64,000 nucleotides of DNA. Source: Paenibacillus pabuli NBRC 13638 (GTDB lineage Bacteria; Bacillota; Bacilli; Paenibacillales; Paenibacillaceae). The stretch is from contig NZ_BCNM01000013.1 of NCBI RefSeq assembly GCF_001514495.1, forward strand, positions 124,001 to 188,000, in the 5' to 3' direction. The position numbers and the translations under genes are program-made. Below, piece by piece: positions 8,565-15,468 of the stretch. Position 1 is the stretch's first letter; each line of letters opens with the position of its first letter. The notes beneath the pieces were generated by a model, which saw only the letters and a program-made list of their open reading frames with translations, was not told the origin of the DNA and did not search any database.

Positions 8565-10901
8565 TTAACGCTGCTGTTCCCGATATTTTCCGGGAGTCGT
8601 TCCTGTAATTTTACGAAATGTGCGGATAAAAGCGGTAGGGTTCGTGTAATTGAGTTTCTCGGCAATCTCCGATATTTTCAGGTTGGTCGTCTGCAGCCAA
8701 GTCTTGGCTTTTTCCATACGGTATTCGGCAAGGTATTCGGTAAAGTTCACTCCGGCCTCCTTCTTGAACACACGGCTCAGATAGACCGGATGAAAATTCA
8801 GTTCTTCTGCGCAGGCTTCCAGCGATAACTCGCGATCATATCGCTCCTCGATCAGACGTATCATGCGCCGGGCAATATTCAAATACTGTGATTCCTCCTG
8901 CTCGCGCCAGAATCGAATGACAGGTTGAAATAAACATTTGCGGAACCAATTCGTCATCTCATCCAGTGTAGACAACTTCAGCAGTCGTGCCATGGAGGCC
9001 TTTTCGCCCAATACTTCAGCGACATCCCCTCCCTGCTCCTGAACGAGCTGGTACACACGAGATAACAGTTGAACCATAATTACGGGGTACTCGCTGAAGT
9101 GCAGCTTCTTGTCTGCGAGCAGACCCAGATATTGCGTAAAGTACGCATTGGTTTTCTCCTCGTCTCCTTGCTTGAGCGCAGAAGCCAACTGATCTTCAAT
9201 CATCCTGAGCTGTGTATATAAGGCTGCCTCCGTCTGACCTCGCGGTTGAATATCCTCATAATGCAAAATAATGCGGCTGCCCAGACTTACCCTGCCCTGA
9301 AGGGCCTCCCGGCTCTCCTGGTAAGCTCTTGGTGAATCTCCTATCTTGGCATAGGAGCGGCTAATGCCGATACTTACAGGCAGATTGAGATAGGTTACAA
9401 CCCGTTCACGGATCAACTCGGCCTGGGTATGCATCCATTCTTTGACCTGTACTTCATCAACCAGCGCTGACGCAAGTACCGTAACCTGGGCATCATCAAG
9501 CATAACAGGGGCAAAACGAATCTCCGATGACAGCAGTTCACCCACCATATTGTTTAATGCAAACAACAGCAGGTCCCGGTCCTGCTCCTCATATCTTGTC
9601 CCTTCAAGCGTATCGATCTGAAGTGTCAGCACGCCCAGCCTGGCCCATGATGTAGGAAAATCGTACAGGTCACCCTGATACCTGAAGTCTTCTTCCGATA
9701 TTTTGCCTGTAAGCAGTTTGGTCATAAAAAACTCCTGTAAATGAATATGCTGGCCCTTCATCTGTTCCCTCATTGTTTTCTCCGAACTAAACAGGGTAGA
9801 CAATCTCTCTTCGATGTAGATAAATTCATCCTGGCGTCTTCCCGACGGAGCCAGTGGTGAATCCAGTCCCTTGGTAAACTGGAGCAGTCTGGATATCGGA
9901 GAATACATCCGGCGACTGCCGTAGATGGCGACCAGTCCCGTCATACATAACATGATTAGTGTGGCTACACCCGTAACCAATGCAATTTTTTGCGACTGAG
10001 CGGTAATCTGCCCCAGGGACACCACGGATACATATAACCAGCCGTTGAGCGGCGACTTTCTGTAACTCACCGCAACCTGACTTCCCTCCACCTCAGCGTT
10101 GAAGAATCCTTCCGCTAGACCTGTCGACTCCACTTTTTCATTAATTTCCTGGTTGAGCGTATCGTATTTCCCGTCTTGCTCCATGTCATTGAGAAAATAC
10201 TTCTGATCCCGATCGAGTACATACATATCTCCCGAATTCGGATTTCGACTTAGAAATGTGCTAAGCTCCGCATCAGCCAGATCGATCACGAGCAGACCTT
10301 TAGGTTTCACATTCGTAGGCACCATCGGAATTTTGAACACCATGCTCACCACATTGTCTGATGAGATAAGGGTAGGTGCGGGTTCCTGTGCTGCTTCGCT
10401 CATCCCTGCAGACACCGGCACACTTTCTTTGGCTGAGCTCCTATTTTGAGTGACCCAGAATAAGCTGTTTGTATATTTTAAATAGGAGCCAATGCGGTCC
10501 CGAATACTGAAATCATCCACTTTCCCAAATGACCGCATGGAAACGACCCAATCTTCATCCAGATTGACAAGATAGGCCTGATCGATATTCGTAACCGCTT
10601 GCAGATTGTTGAAACCGGATGTCAGATCTCTTATTTCCTGAAATTCGCTACTATCCAGCGGTTTCTTCATCGCTTGTAATACCAGTGGAGAATTCACATA
10701 TTGGATGGACGACAATTGCAGGCTGCGCAATACTTGTTCCACCCGCATTTGGGTCTGATGCAAAATCTGCAGATTACTCTCACGCACCTTCTGTTCAATA
10801 TCACGCGAAGCAATGGAATACGAGACCGAACCAATCACAATTACCGGAAGGGCTCCAAGGATCATGGTAAAACAAAGCAGACGCAGCAAGTATTTAGGCA
10901 A
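8565..10901 (-). CDS. Membrane-bound AraC-family regulator (YtdP/YesS-like)
   Basis: Transcriptional regulator of about 778 aa. An N-terminal membrane helix, an extracytoplasmic Cache-like sensor region of roughly 260 aa, a second membrane helix (around 300-322) and a long cytoplasmic linker lead to a C-terminal AraC double helix-turn-helix (ISEIAEKLNYTNPTAFIRTF, GTTPGKYRE). This layout is typical of YtdP/YesS-type regulators encoded beside LplABC importers, so it probably controls 2123-8281. The in-frame ATG at 10910 touches the ribosome site AAAGGGGG directly; the TTG at 10901, 9 nt downstream of it, is the better-spaced start and is used here. The ATG start would add three residues. Confidence 0.9.
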   Translation of the reverse strand: MPKYLLRLLCFTMILGALPVIVIGSVSYSIASRDIEQKVRESNLQILHQTQMRVEQVLRSLQLSSIQYVNSPLVLQAMKKPLDSSEFQEIRDLTSGFNNLQAVTNIDQAYLVNLDEDWVVSMRSFGKVDDFSIRDRIGSYLKYTNSLFWVTQNRSSAKESVPVSAGMSEAAQEPAPTLISSDNVVSMVFKIPMVPTNVKPKGLLVIDLADAELSTFLSRNPNSGDMYVLDRDQKYFLNDMEQDGKYDTLNQEINEKVESTGLAEGFFNAEVEGSQVAVSYRKSPLNGWLYVSVVSLGQITAQSQKIALVTGVATLIMLCMTGLVAIYGSRRMYSPISRLLQFTKGLDSPLAPSGRRQDEFIYIEERLSTLFSSEKTMREQMKGQHIHLQEFFMTKLLTGKISEEDFRYQGDLYDFPTSWARLGVLTLQIDTLEGTRYEEQDRDLLLFALNNMVGELLSSEIRFAPVMLDDAQVTVLASALVDEVQVKEWMHTQAELIRERVVTYLNLPVSIGISRSYAKIGDSPRAYQESREALQGRVSLGSRIILHYEDIQPRGQTEAALYTQLRMIEDQLASALKQGDEEKTNAYFTQYLGLLADKKLHFSEYPVIMVQLLSRVYQLVQEQGGDVAEVLGEKASMARLLKLSTLDEMTNWFRKCLFQPVIRFWREQEESQYLNIARRMIRLIEERYDRELSLEACAEELNFHPVYLSRVFKKEAGVNFTEYLAEYRMEKAKTWLQTTNLKISEIAEKLNYTNPTAFIRTFRKITGTTPGKYREQQR

Positions 10902-11071
10902 AAAGAGCATCCCCCTTTGTATGTATTTTGCATTTATTTAAGCGAGAACGCTTTCGGAATAGACTTCCGGTGTAATGCAAAAAGGTTGTATAATATCGCT
11001 TTCATTGGATTAATTTACTATTGTTATTTTAAAACCCATTGTTATTCAAGTCCACTATTTATTCTTGAAGG

Positions 11072-11101
11072 TTGACTTCAAGGTAATTTCCAGTTTATAT
11101 T
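11072..11101 (+). promoter_or_regulatory. Sigma-A-type promoter of the mutS2-like leader RNA
   Basis: TTGACT (11072-11077) and TATATT (11096-11101) with an 18-nt spacer. The predicted transcript start near 11108 lies about 28 nt before the leader ORF. No comparable promoter is visible between the second terminator and the mutS2-like start. Confidence 0.6.
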
Positions 11102-11135
11102 GGTTGCATATTCCTCAATCAAAGGAGAGATTTTG

Positions 11136-11159
11136 ATGTCGGTGAGCGTTCTTAACTAA
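11136..11159 (+). CDS. Short leader peptide MSVSVLN
   Basis: ATG followed by six sense codons and TAA, preceded by AAAGGAGAG at a spacing of about 6 nt, as good a ribosome site as any in this window. The last four codons including the stop form the 5' arm of the 12-bp stem, so a ribosome on or stalled at the end of this ORF would prevent that stem. This geometry is known from leader peptides of inducible erm, ABC-F and other antibiotic-response genes; the peptide itself is not one I recognise. Confidence 0.55.
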   Translation: MSVSVLN

Positions 11160-11305
11160 CCAAGTTTCATATTCAGGAGTTTGGCCTTCGATTCACTTGT
11201 GCCTTATGGCATACGTGTATTTCATGATGCGCCATAACCCTGTACTTAGTTAAGAACAGCGGATATCATAAATCGCCTCCGGGATTGTACGTGTCCGGGT
11301 CTATT

Positions 11306-11334
11306 TCCGCGCTGTGTTCAGCGTGGATTTTTTT
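11306..11334 (+). terminator. Intrinsic terminator 1 in the mutS2-like leader
   Basis: TCCGCGCTG pairs with CAGCGTGGA (one G-U) over a TGTT loop and is followed by seven T. It should stop most transcripts before the gene unless antitermination occurs. Confidence 0.85.
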
Positions 11335-11371
11335 GTATAGACCTGTAATGGGCCCTGCTTTCCCCTACGTT

Positions 11372-11412
11372 AAGGGCGGAGAATGAACGTTTGTTCATTC
11401 TCCGCCCTTTTT
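11372..11412 (+). terminator. Intrinsic terminator 2 in the mutS2-like leader
   Basis: A perfect 17-bp inverted repeat (11372-11388 with 11393-11409, arms AAGGGCGGAGAATGAAC and its complement) with a 4-nt loop and a run of five T. It lies 69 nt before the mutS2-like ATG with no clear promoter in between. Confidence 0.85.
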
Positions 11413-11480
11413 GCGTTTTCAGGAATATGCTTCATTGCTTAACCCGTACTTCCATCTTATTTTCCAAGGAGAGATCAAGC

Positions 11481-13490
11481 ATGAATGAAAACACGTTAAA
11501 CAGTCTAGGTTACCCCCAAATCCAAAAAAATCTTGCAGCCTGTGCGATAACCTATTTAGGCAAACGTTATGCAAGAGACATGAAACCGATGGTTGACGCC
11601 CATCTGATTCAAATGCGTCTGGAAGAGACGGCTGAAGCAGCAGCTTTGATTCGCTTTGGTGCCAGCGTACCCATTCCTTCGCTGGAAGGGATGGAAACCA
11701 TTATGGATCTGCTGGGCACCGGTTATCTATTCAGTGAGCGTGACTTCAGCCACCTCGCCCAATTTCTGCGCAGCTGCGCACAGCTTATGAAGTACATGGA
11801 AGGGAAATCCGAAGCCGCTCCCACGGTCAGCCGTTATGCTTCATCGATGATGGGAATGGATTCCCTGTTAAGCGAAATTGAACGCTGCATCCACAGTGGA
11901 CGCATACAGGATCAGGCCAGCAAAGAATTGGTTCGAATCCGCAAAAAAATGACAGTGAATGAAGAACGCATGAAGCGCAAGCTGGACTCTTTGGTAAGTA
12001 AACACCGCTCCATCATGCAGGAGAATGTCATTAGCCAGCGCGGCGGAAGAACCGTGCTCCCTATTAAGAAGGAATTCCGGAAGCACGTTAAAGGCAGTGT
12101 GCTGGATGAATCGGGAAGCGGTCAAACGGTATATATTGAGCCGGCTGAACTAGTAGGATTGCAGATGGAACTGGCCTCGCTGCAAGCCGAGGAATCACGG
12201 GAGGAAATGAAAATTCTGGGGGACTTAACCTCACTTGCAGAGTCCTATAGCCGCGAGATCGCACTAAATACAGAAACGATAGGGATTCTGGACTTCCTGT
12301 TTGCCAAAGCGAAATATGCAGCGACGATGGATGGTCGTATGGTATGTGTTAATGCTGACGGACGGGTTCGGATACAGAATGCCCGCCATCCGTTTATGGG
12401 TGCATCCATGGTTCCCCTTGATTTTGCAATCGGTCAAACGTATTCCTCCCTCATCATTACAGGGCCGAATACGGGCGGCAAAACCGTAGCCCTCAAAACC
12501 TTGGGTCTGCTCACCCTGATGATGCAATCCGGATTGCTGGTGCCCGTCGCTGAAGGTGGCGAGATGGCTGTGTATCATGAAGTCGCCGTTGATATCGGTG
12601 ATGGACAGAGCCTGGAGCAGGCACTCAGTACCTTCTCTGCTCATATCCGCAATATGATCGGCATCCTGGAGCAAGCCAATTCAGCAACGCTTGTGCTTAT
12701 CGATGAGATGGCTTCAGGCACAGACCCGGGTGAGGGTGTGGGTCTCTCCATCGCCATGCTGGAGGAGCTGCATCACCGCGGAGCTACAGTGGTTGCCACA
12801 ACCCATTTTGGCGAAATTAAACACTTTGCGGCAGCTACGCCGGGTTTTGAGAATGCCCGGATGGAATTCGATACGGTCACGCTCCAGCCTCTCTATCGAC
12901 TGCGGATTGGTGAAGCCGGGGAGAGCTACGCCTATTCCATCGCACTGAAACTGGGAATGCCACAGCGCATTATTGAACGCTCCAAAGTCGTTTCAGATCA
13001 GGGTGTCTCGCGGCATGTGTCTCCCAACCTCACTCCATCCGTGCCCATTGTGAACTCTACGCCATCACAAAAAAGCAGCACGACAGAGCAAGAGCACATG
13101 AATAAAACAAAAAACAGGTTGGGACCTATCAACTCGTCTATACAAACTGGCACAAGAAAACTGTCCGAGCAACCTGCAGCATCGGAATCCTCTGCCCCTG
13201 CCAAAGCATTCCGTAAAGGAGATCGTGTGTATGCTGCCTATCTAAACCAGTCAGGGATCGTCTGTGATCTGGAGGACAGTCGTGGAAACATCGGAGTTAT
13301 GCTGCGAGGACGTAAAGTCAAAATTCACAAAAAACGCCTGACCCTGCATATATCCGCACAGGAACTTTATCCAGGCGACGACTATGACCTCGACATTGTA
13401 CTGGAGACCAAGGAAAATCGGAAGAAACGCAAACTGATGAGCCGTAAACATGTGGAAGGATTGATGATTGAATTACCACCTGAAGAATAA
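11481..13490 (+). CDS. MutS2-like ATPase lacking the Smr domain
   Basis: A 669-aa protein of the MutS2 family. It has an N-terminal MutS2-type core and clamp region, then an ABC-type MutS ATPase with Walker A TGPNTGGKT (327-335), Walker B LVLIDEM (404-410), SGTDPGEG and ATTHFGEIK. A KOW-like segment (FRKGDRVYAAYLNQSGIV to KVKIHKKRL) follows. The protein ends at HVEGLMIELPPEE, where canonical MutS2 (about 785 aa) would enter the Smr nuclease domain (LDLRG-type start); no Smr remnant follows the stop. B. subtilis MutS2 binds collided ribosomes, so this form may act on ribosomes without cleaving. The ATG at 11481 has AAGGAGAG at 7 nt; a longer frame from 11391 overlaps terminator 2 and is rejected. 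Expression probably depends on read-through of two leader terminators. Confidence 0.88.
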   Translation: MNENTLNSLGYPQIQKNLAACAITYLGKRYARDMKPMVDAHLIQMRLEETAEAAALIRFGASVPIPSLEGMETIMDLLGTGYLFSERDFSHLAQFLRSCAQLMKYMEGKSEAAPTVSRYASSMMGMDSLLSEIERCIHSGRIQDQASKELVRIRKKMTVNEERMKRKLDSLVSKHRSIMQENVISQRGGRTVLPIKKEFRKHVKGSVLDESGSGQTVYIEPAELVGLQMELASLQAEESREEMKILGDLTSLAESYSREIALNTETIGILDFLFAKAKYAATMDGRMVCVNADGRVRIQNARHPFMGASMVPLDFAIGQTYSSLIITGPNTGGKTVALKTLGLLTLMMQSGLLVPVAEGGEMAVYHEVAVDIGDGQSLEQALSTFSAHIRNMIGILEQANSATLVLIDEMASGTDPGEGVGLSIAMLEELHHRGATVVATTHFGEIKHFAAATPGFENARMEFDTVTLQPLYRLRIGEAGESYAYSIALKLGMPQRIIERSKVVSDQGVSRHVSPNLTPSVPIVNSTPSQKSSTTEQEHMNKTKNRLGPINSSIQTGTRKLSEQPAASESSAPAKAFRKGDRVYAAYLNQSGIVCDLEDSRGNIGVMLRGRKVKIHKKRLTLHISAQELYPGDDYDLDIVLETKENRKKRKLMSRKHVEGLMIELPPEE

Positions 13491-13583
13491 CTACAACATT
13501 GGTATAATGGGTTGAGTTGGAATAGCGTATTTAGTCTATCGATCGTTAGTGGTTGATTTATCACAAGGGGGAAGAAGGCTCGT

Positions 13584-13832
13584 ATGTCTGTTGAGCAAAA
13601 TACCAACAAGATGACTCCTGATGTTCTTGTATGTCCATTATGCGGAGAAGCCAATGGCTGTTCCTACGCCGCAGGCCGTCCTCATTCGGAGTGCTGGTGC
13701 AACCAGGCCGTGTTCCCCGAAGGGGTGTTTGACCCCATTCCAGCAGAACTGCGCAGGAAGTCCTGTATATGTAAGTCATGTTTGGATACGTATAAAAAGA
13801 AGACAGAACAAGAAGAAGAGCCCCACAGTTAA
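13584..13832 (+). CDS. Small cysteine-rich CWC-family protein
   Basis: An 82-aa protein with eight cysteines, several arranged as paired zinc-ribbon-like motifs (CPLCGEANGCSYAAG, SECWC, CICKSCLDTY). This matches the Cys_rich_CWC family, whose function is unknown to me; metal binding is inferred. The C-terminus is Lys/Glu-rich. The start has GGGGGAAGAAGG shortly upstream. It follows the mutS2-like gene by 93 nt, so co-transcription is possible but a TATAAT at 13503 might serve it separately. Confidence 0.75.
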   Translation: MSVEQNTNKMTPDVLVCPLCGEANGCSYAAGRPHSECWCNQAVFPEGVFDPIPAELRRKSCICKSCLDTYKKKTEQEEEPHS

Positions 13833-13853
13833 CCCTGTGAGGCTCTTCTTCTA
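13808..13853. terminator. Bidirectional terminator hairpin between cwc gene and mtlD
   Basis: AGAAGAAGAGCC and GGCTCTTCTTCT form the arms of a long hairpin with an inner CACAG/CTGTG stem. It overlaps the stop codon of the CWC gene and lies just after mtlD on the other strand. Confidence 0.7.
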
Positions 13854-13885
13854 TCGACATTGCATTGTATTGAAGTGAAGATCAG

Positions 13886-15037
13886 TTACTTCTGCATTTG
13901 ATGATAGTGCTCTACAGCCTGTTTCAGTACAGGATGGTTCTCGTCCATGGACGTATACTGGCTGAGTGCTGCTTCAATCCCTTTTTGCTGGATCGTAGTC
14001 AGAAGTTCCACCGCTTCCGGGTCTTCGGAAACGTCAAACTTGCAGGCAGCTGCCATACCCATCGCCAAATGTGTCGTCTCCGTTCCATACTCGTAAGCCT
14101 GGAGAGCCGGGCGAACCAGACGGTCGTTCGGGGACAGTTTCCGCAACGGCGAACGTCCTACACGAGTTACCTCATCCGTCAGATGCGGGTTAACGAACCG
14201 TTCCAATATTTTGGCGATGTACAGCTGGTGATCATCCGCATTGAATCCAAAACGCTTCACCAAAACTGCTCCGGTTTCCTGCAAGGCCCCATATACAATG
14301 GATTTGACTTTTTCATCGGCAATGGCCTTCTGAATGGTATCATACCCGTTCACATATCCAATATAGGCTGCAATGCAGTGTCCCGTGTTTACGGTAAACA
14401 GCTTGCGCTCGATATAAGGCTCCAAATCATCAACATACATTACACCCTCAATCGGCTTGAACGCAGGAGCCATTTGTGAACGGTCAACAACCCATTCATA
14501 GAAAGGCTCTACCTGTACATGCAAGGGATCTTCATGATGCTGAATCGGAACAATCCGATCTACGGCTGAATCCGGGAAATACACATACTGATCCGCAAGC
14601 AGGCGAGTACGCTCATCAAGCAGACCATATACATGTTCTTTCAACTGAGTGCTGGCTCCAATTGCATTTTCACAGGCAATAATGTGAAGGGGCTGGAAGA
14701 CATTGCCCGTTCCCAGTCTGGACGTAAGTCCTTTGGCAATACCGGGAGCAATATGTTTCAAAATGCCCACACCCACTGCGGTTGTGATCAGTTCAGCTTC
14801 TGCAACGTTCTGGGCAACGGTATCCAGATTGGTTCCATCGATCGCACTCACACCCGTAACTGTCTCCAGATCCTTGGCCTCGTTAGCCAGCTCAACCGTG
14901 TACTCTCCTCGCTGCTCTAGAGCCGTAACCAACTCCTGGTTAACGTCCGAGAAAACGACATTGTAGCCTGCACGGGACAGAATCAAACCGATAAAGCCAC
15001 GTCCAATGTTACCTGCTCCAAAATGAAGGGCCTTCAT
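13886..15037 (-). CDS. mtlD: Mannitol-1-phosphate 5-dehydrogenase
   Basis: NAD-dependent oxidation of mannitol 1-phosphate to fructose 6-phosphate in the cytoplasm, the last step of mannitol use. The 383 aa match the family length. An N-terminal Rossmann motif (FGAGNIGRGFIG, 6-17) is visible, and the C-terminal half carries the family substrate-site stretch VNTGHCIAAY. The start overlaps the end of mtlF by 4 nt (ATGA), indicating translational coupling. It is the last gene of mtlA-mtlR-mtlF-mtlD. Confidence 0.97.
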   Translation of the reverse strand: MKALHFGAGNIGRGFIGLILSRAGYNVVFSDVNQELVTALEQRGEYTVELANEAKDLETVTGVSAIDGTNLDTVAQNVAEAELITTAVGVGILKHIAPGIAKGLTSRLGTGNVFQPLHIIACENAIGASTQLKEHVYGLLDERTRLLADQYVYFPDSAVDRIVPIQHHEDPLHVQVEPFYEWVVDRSQMAPAFKPIEGVMYVDDLEPYIERKLFTVNTGHCIAAYIGYVNGYDTIQKAIADEKVKSIVYGALQETGAVLVKRFGFNADDHQLYIAKILERFVNPHLTDEVTRVGRSPLRKLSPNDRLVRPALQAYEYGTETTHLAMGMAAACKFDVSEDPEAVELLTTIQQKGIEAALSQYTSMDENHPVLKQAVEHYHQMQK

Positions 15038-15468
15038 AGTTCCATTTCACTTTCCAAAATAGTAATGACTTCTTCAGCGGTTTGAGCATGACGCAAAGCT
15101 TCCATGTTCTCTTCCTCGGCGCAGATGACTGCGATGCTGGTCAGAATCTCCATATGTTCTCCGCCCTGAGCGGCGATCCCAATCACCATATACGCTTTCT
15201 CTTCCCCAAAATCAACGCCCTGCGGGAACTGAATAACCGATATGCCTGTGGACAGGATAAATGATTTGGATTCCTTCGTACCGTGTGGAATCGCAAGTCC
15301 GTTGCCGACATATGTGGAAACAATTTCTTCACGTTCCAGCATTTTGTCAATGTATTCAGCAGTGATATGCCCCGCATCCTTCAAAATTTGTCCTGCCATA
15401 CGAATCGCTTCGTATTTGTCCTGAGCCGTTGCATTCATGATGACTTTATCTTTCGTTAACATACTCAT
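15034..15468 (-). CDS. mtlF: Mannitol PTS EIIA component
   Basis: Stand-alone EIIA of 144 aa that accepts phosphate from HPr and passes it to the EIIB domain of MtlA. The phospho-acceptor His62 lies in GLAIPHGT, the normal EIIA-mtl motif. GGAGG sits about 9 nt before the ATG. It overlaps mtlR by 4 nt upstream and mtlD by 4 nt downstream. Confidence 0.95.
   Translation of the reverse strand: MSMLTKDKVIMNATAQDKYEAIRMAGQILKDAGHITAEYIDKMLEREEIVSTYVGNGLAIPHGTKESKSFILSTGISVIQFPQGVDFGEEKAYMVIGIAAQGGEHMEILTSIAVICAEEENMEALRHAQTAEEVITILESEMEL

Larger units (their letters stand above)
11108..11334 (+). ncRNA. Structured attenuator-like leader RNA upstream of the MutS2-like gene
   Basis: A transcript of about 227 nt is bounded by a promoter and an intrinsic terminator. 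Seen in sequence: a Shine-Dalgarno AAAGGAGAG and 7-codon ORF; a perfect 12-bp stem between GTTCTTAACTAA (11148-11159, the end of that ORF) and TTAGTTAAGAAC (11246-11257); an inner 7-bp stem TTATGGC/GCCATAA (11204-11210 with 11231-11237); a small CCGG/CCGG hairpin; and the terminator at 11306-11334. AACAGCGGA (11255-11263) could alternatively pair with the 5' arm of that terminator. No known riboswitch aptamer signature (T-box, SAM, TPP, FMN, lysine, glycine, purine, Mg, ZTP) is present. Inference: ribosome position on the ORF decides termination. Confidence 0.6.

Noticed and set aside
11391-11480. 30-residue N-terminal extension of the MutS2-like protein
   Set aside because: It runs through the second terminator hairpin and lacks a ribosome site, while the ATG at 11481 has a good one.
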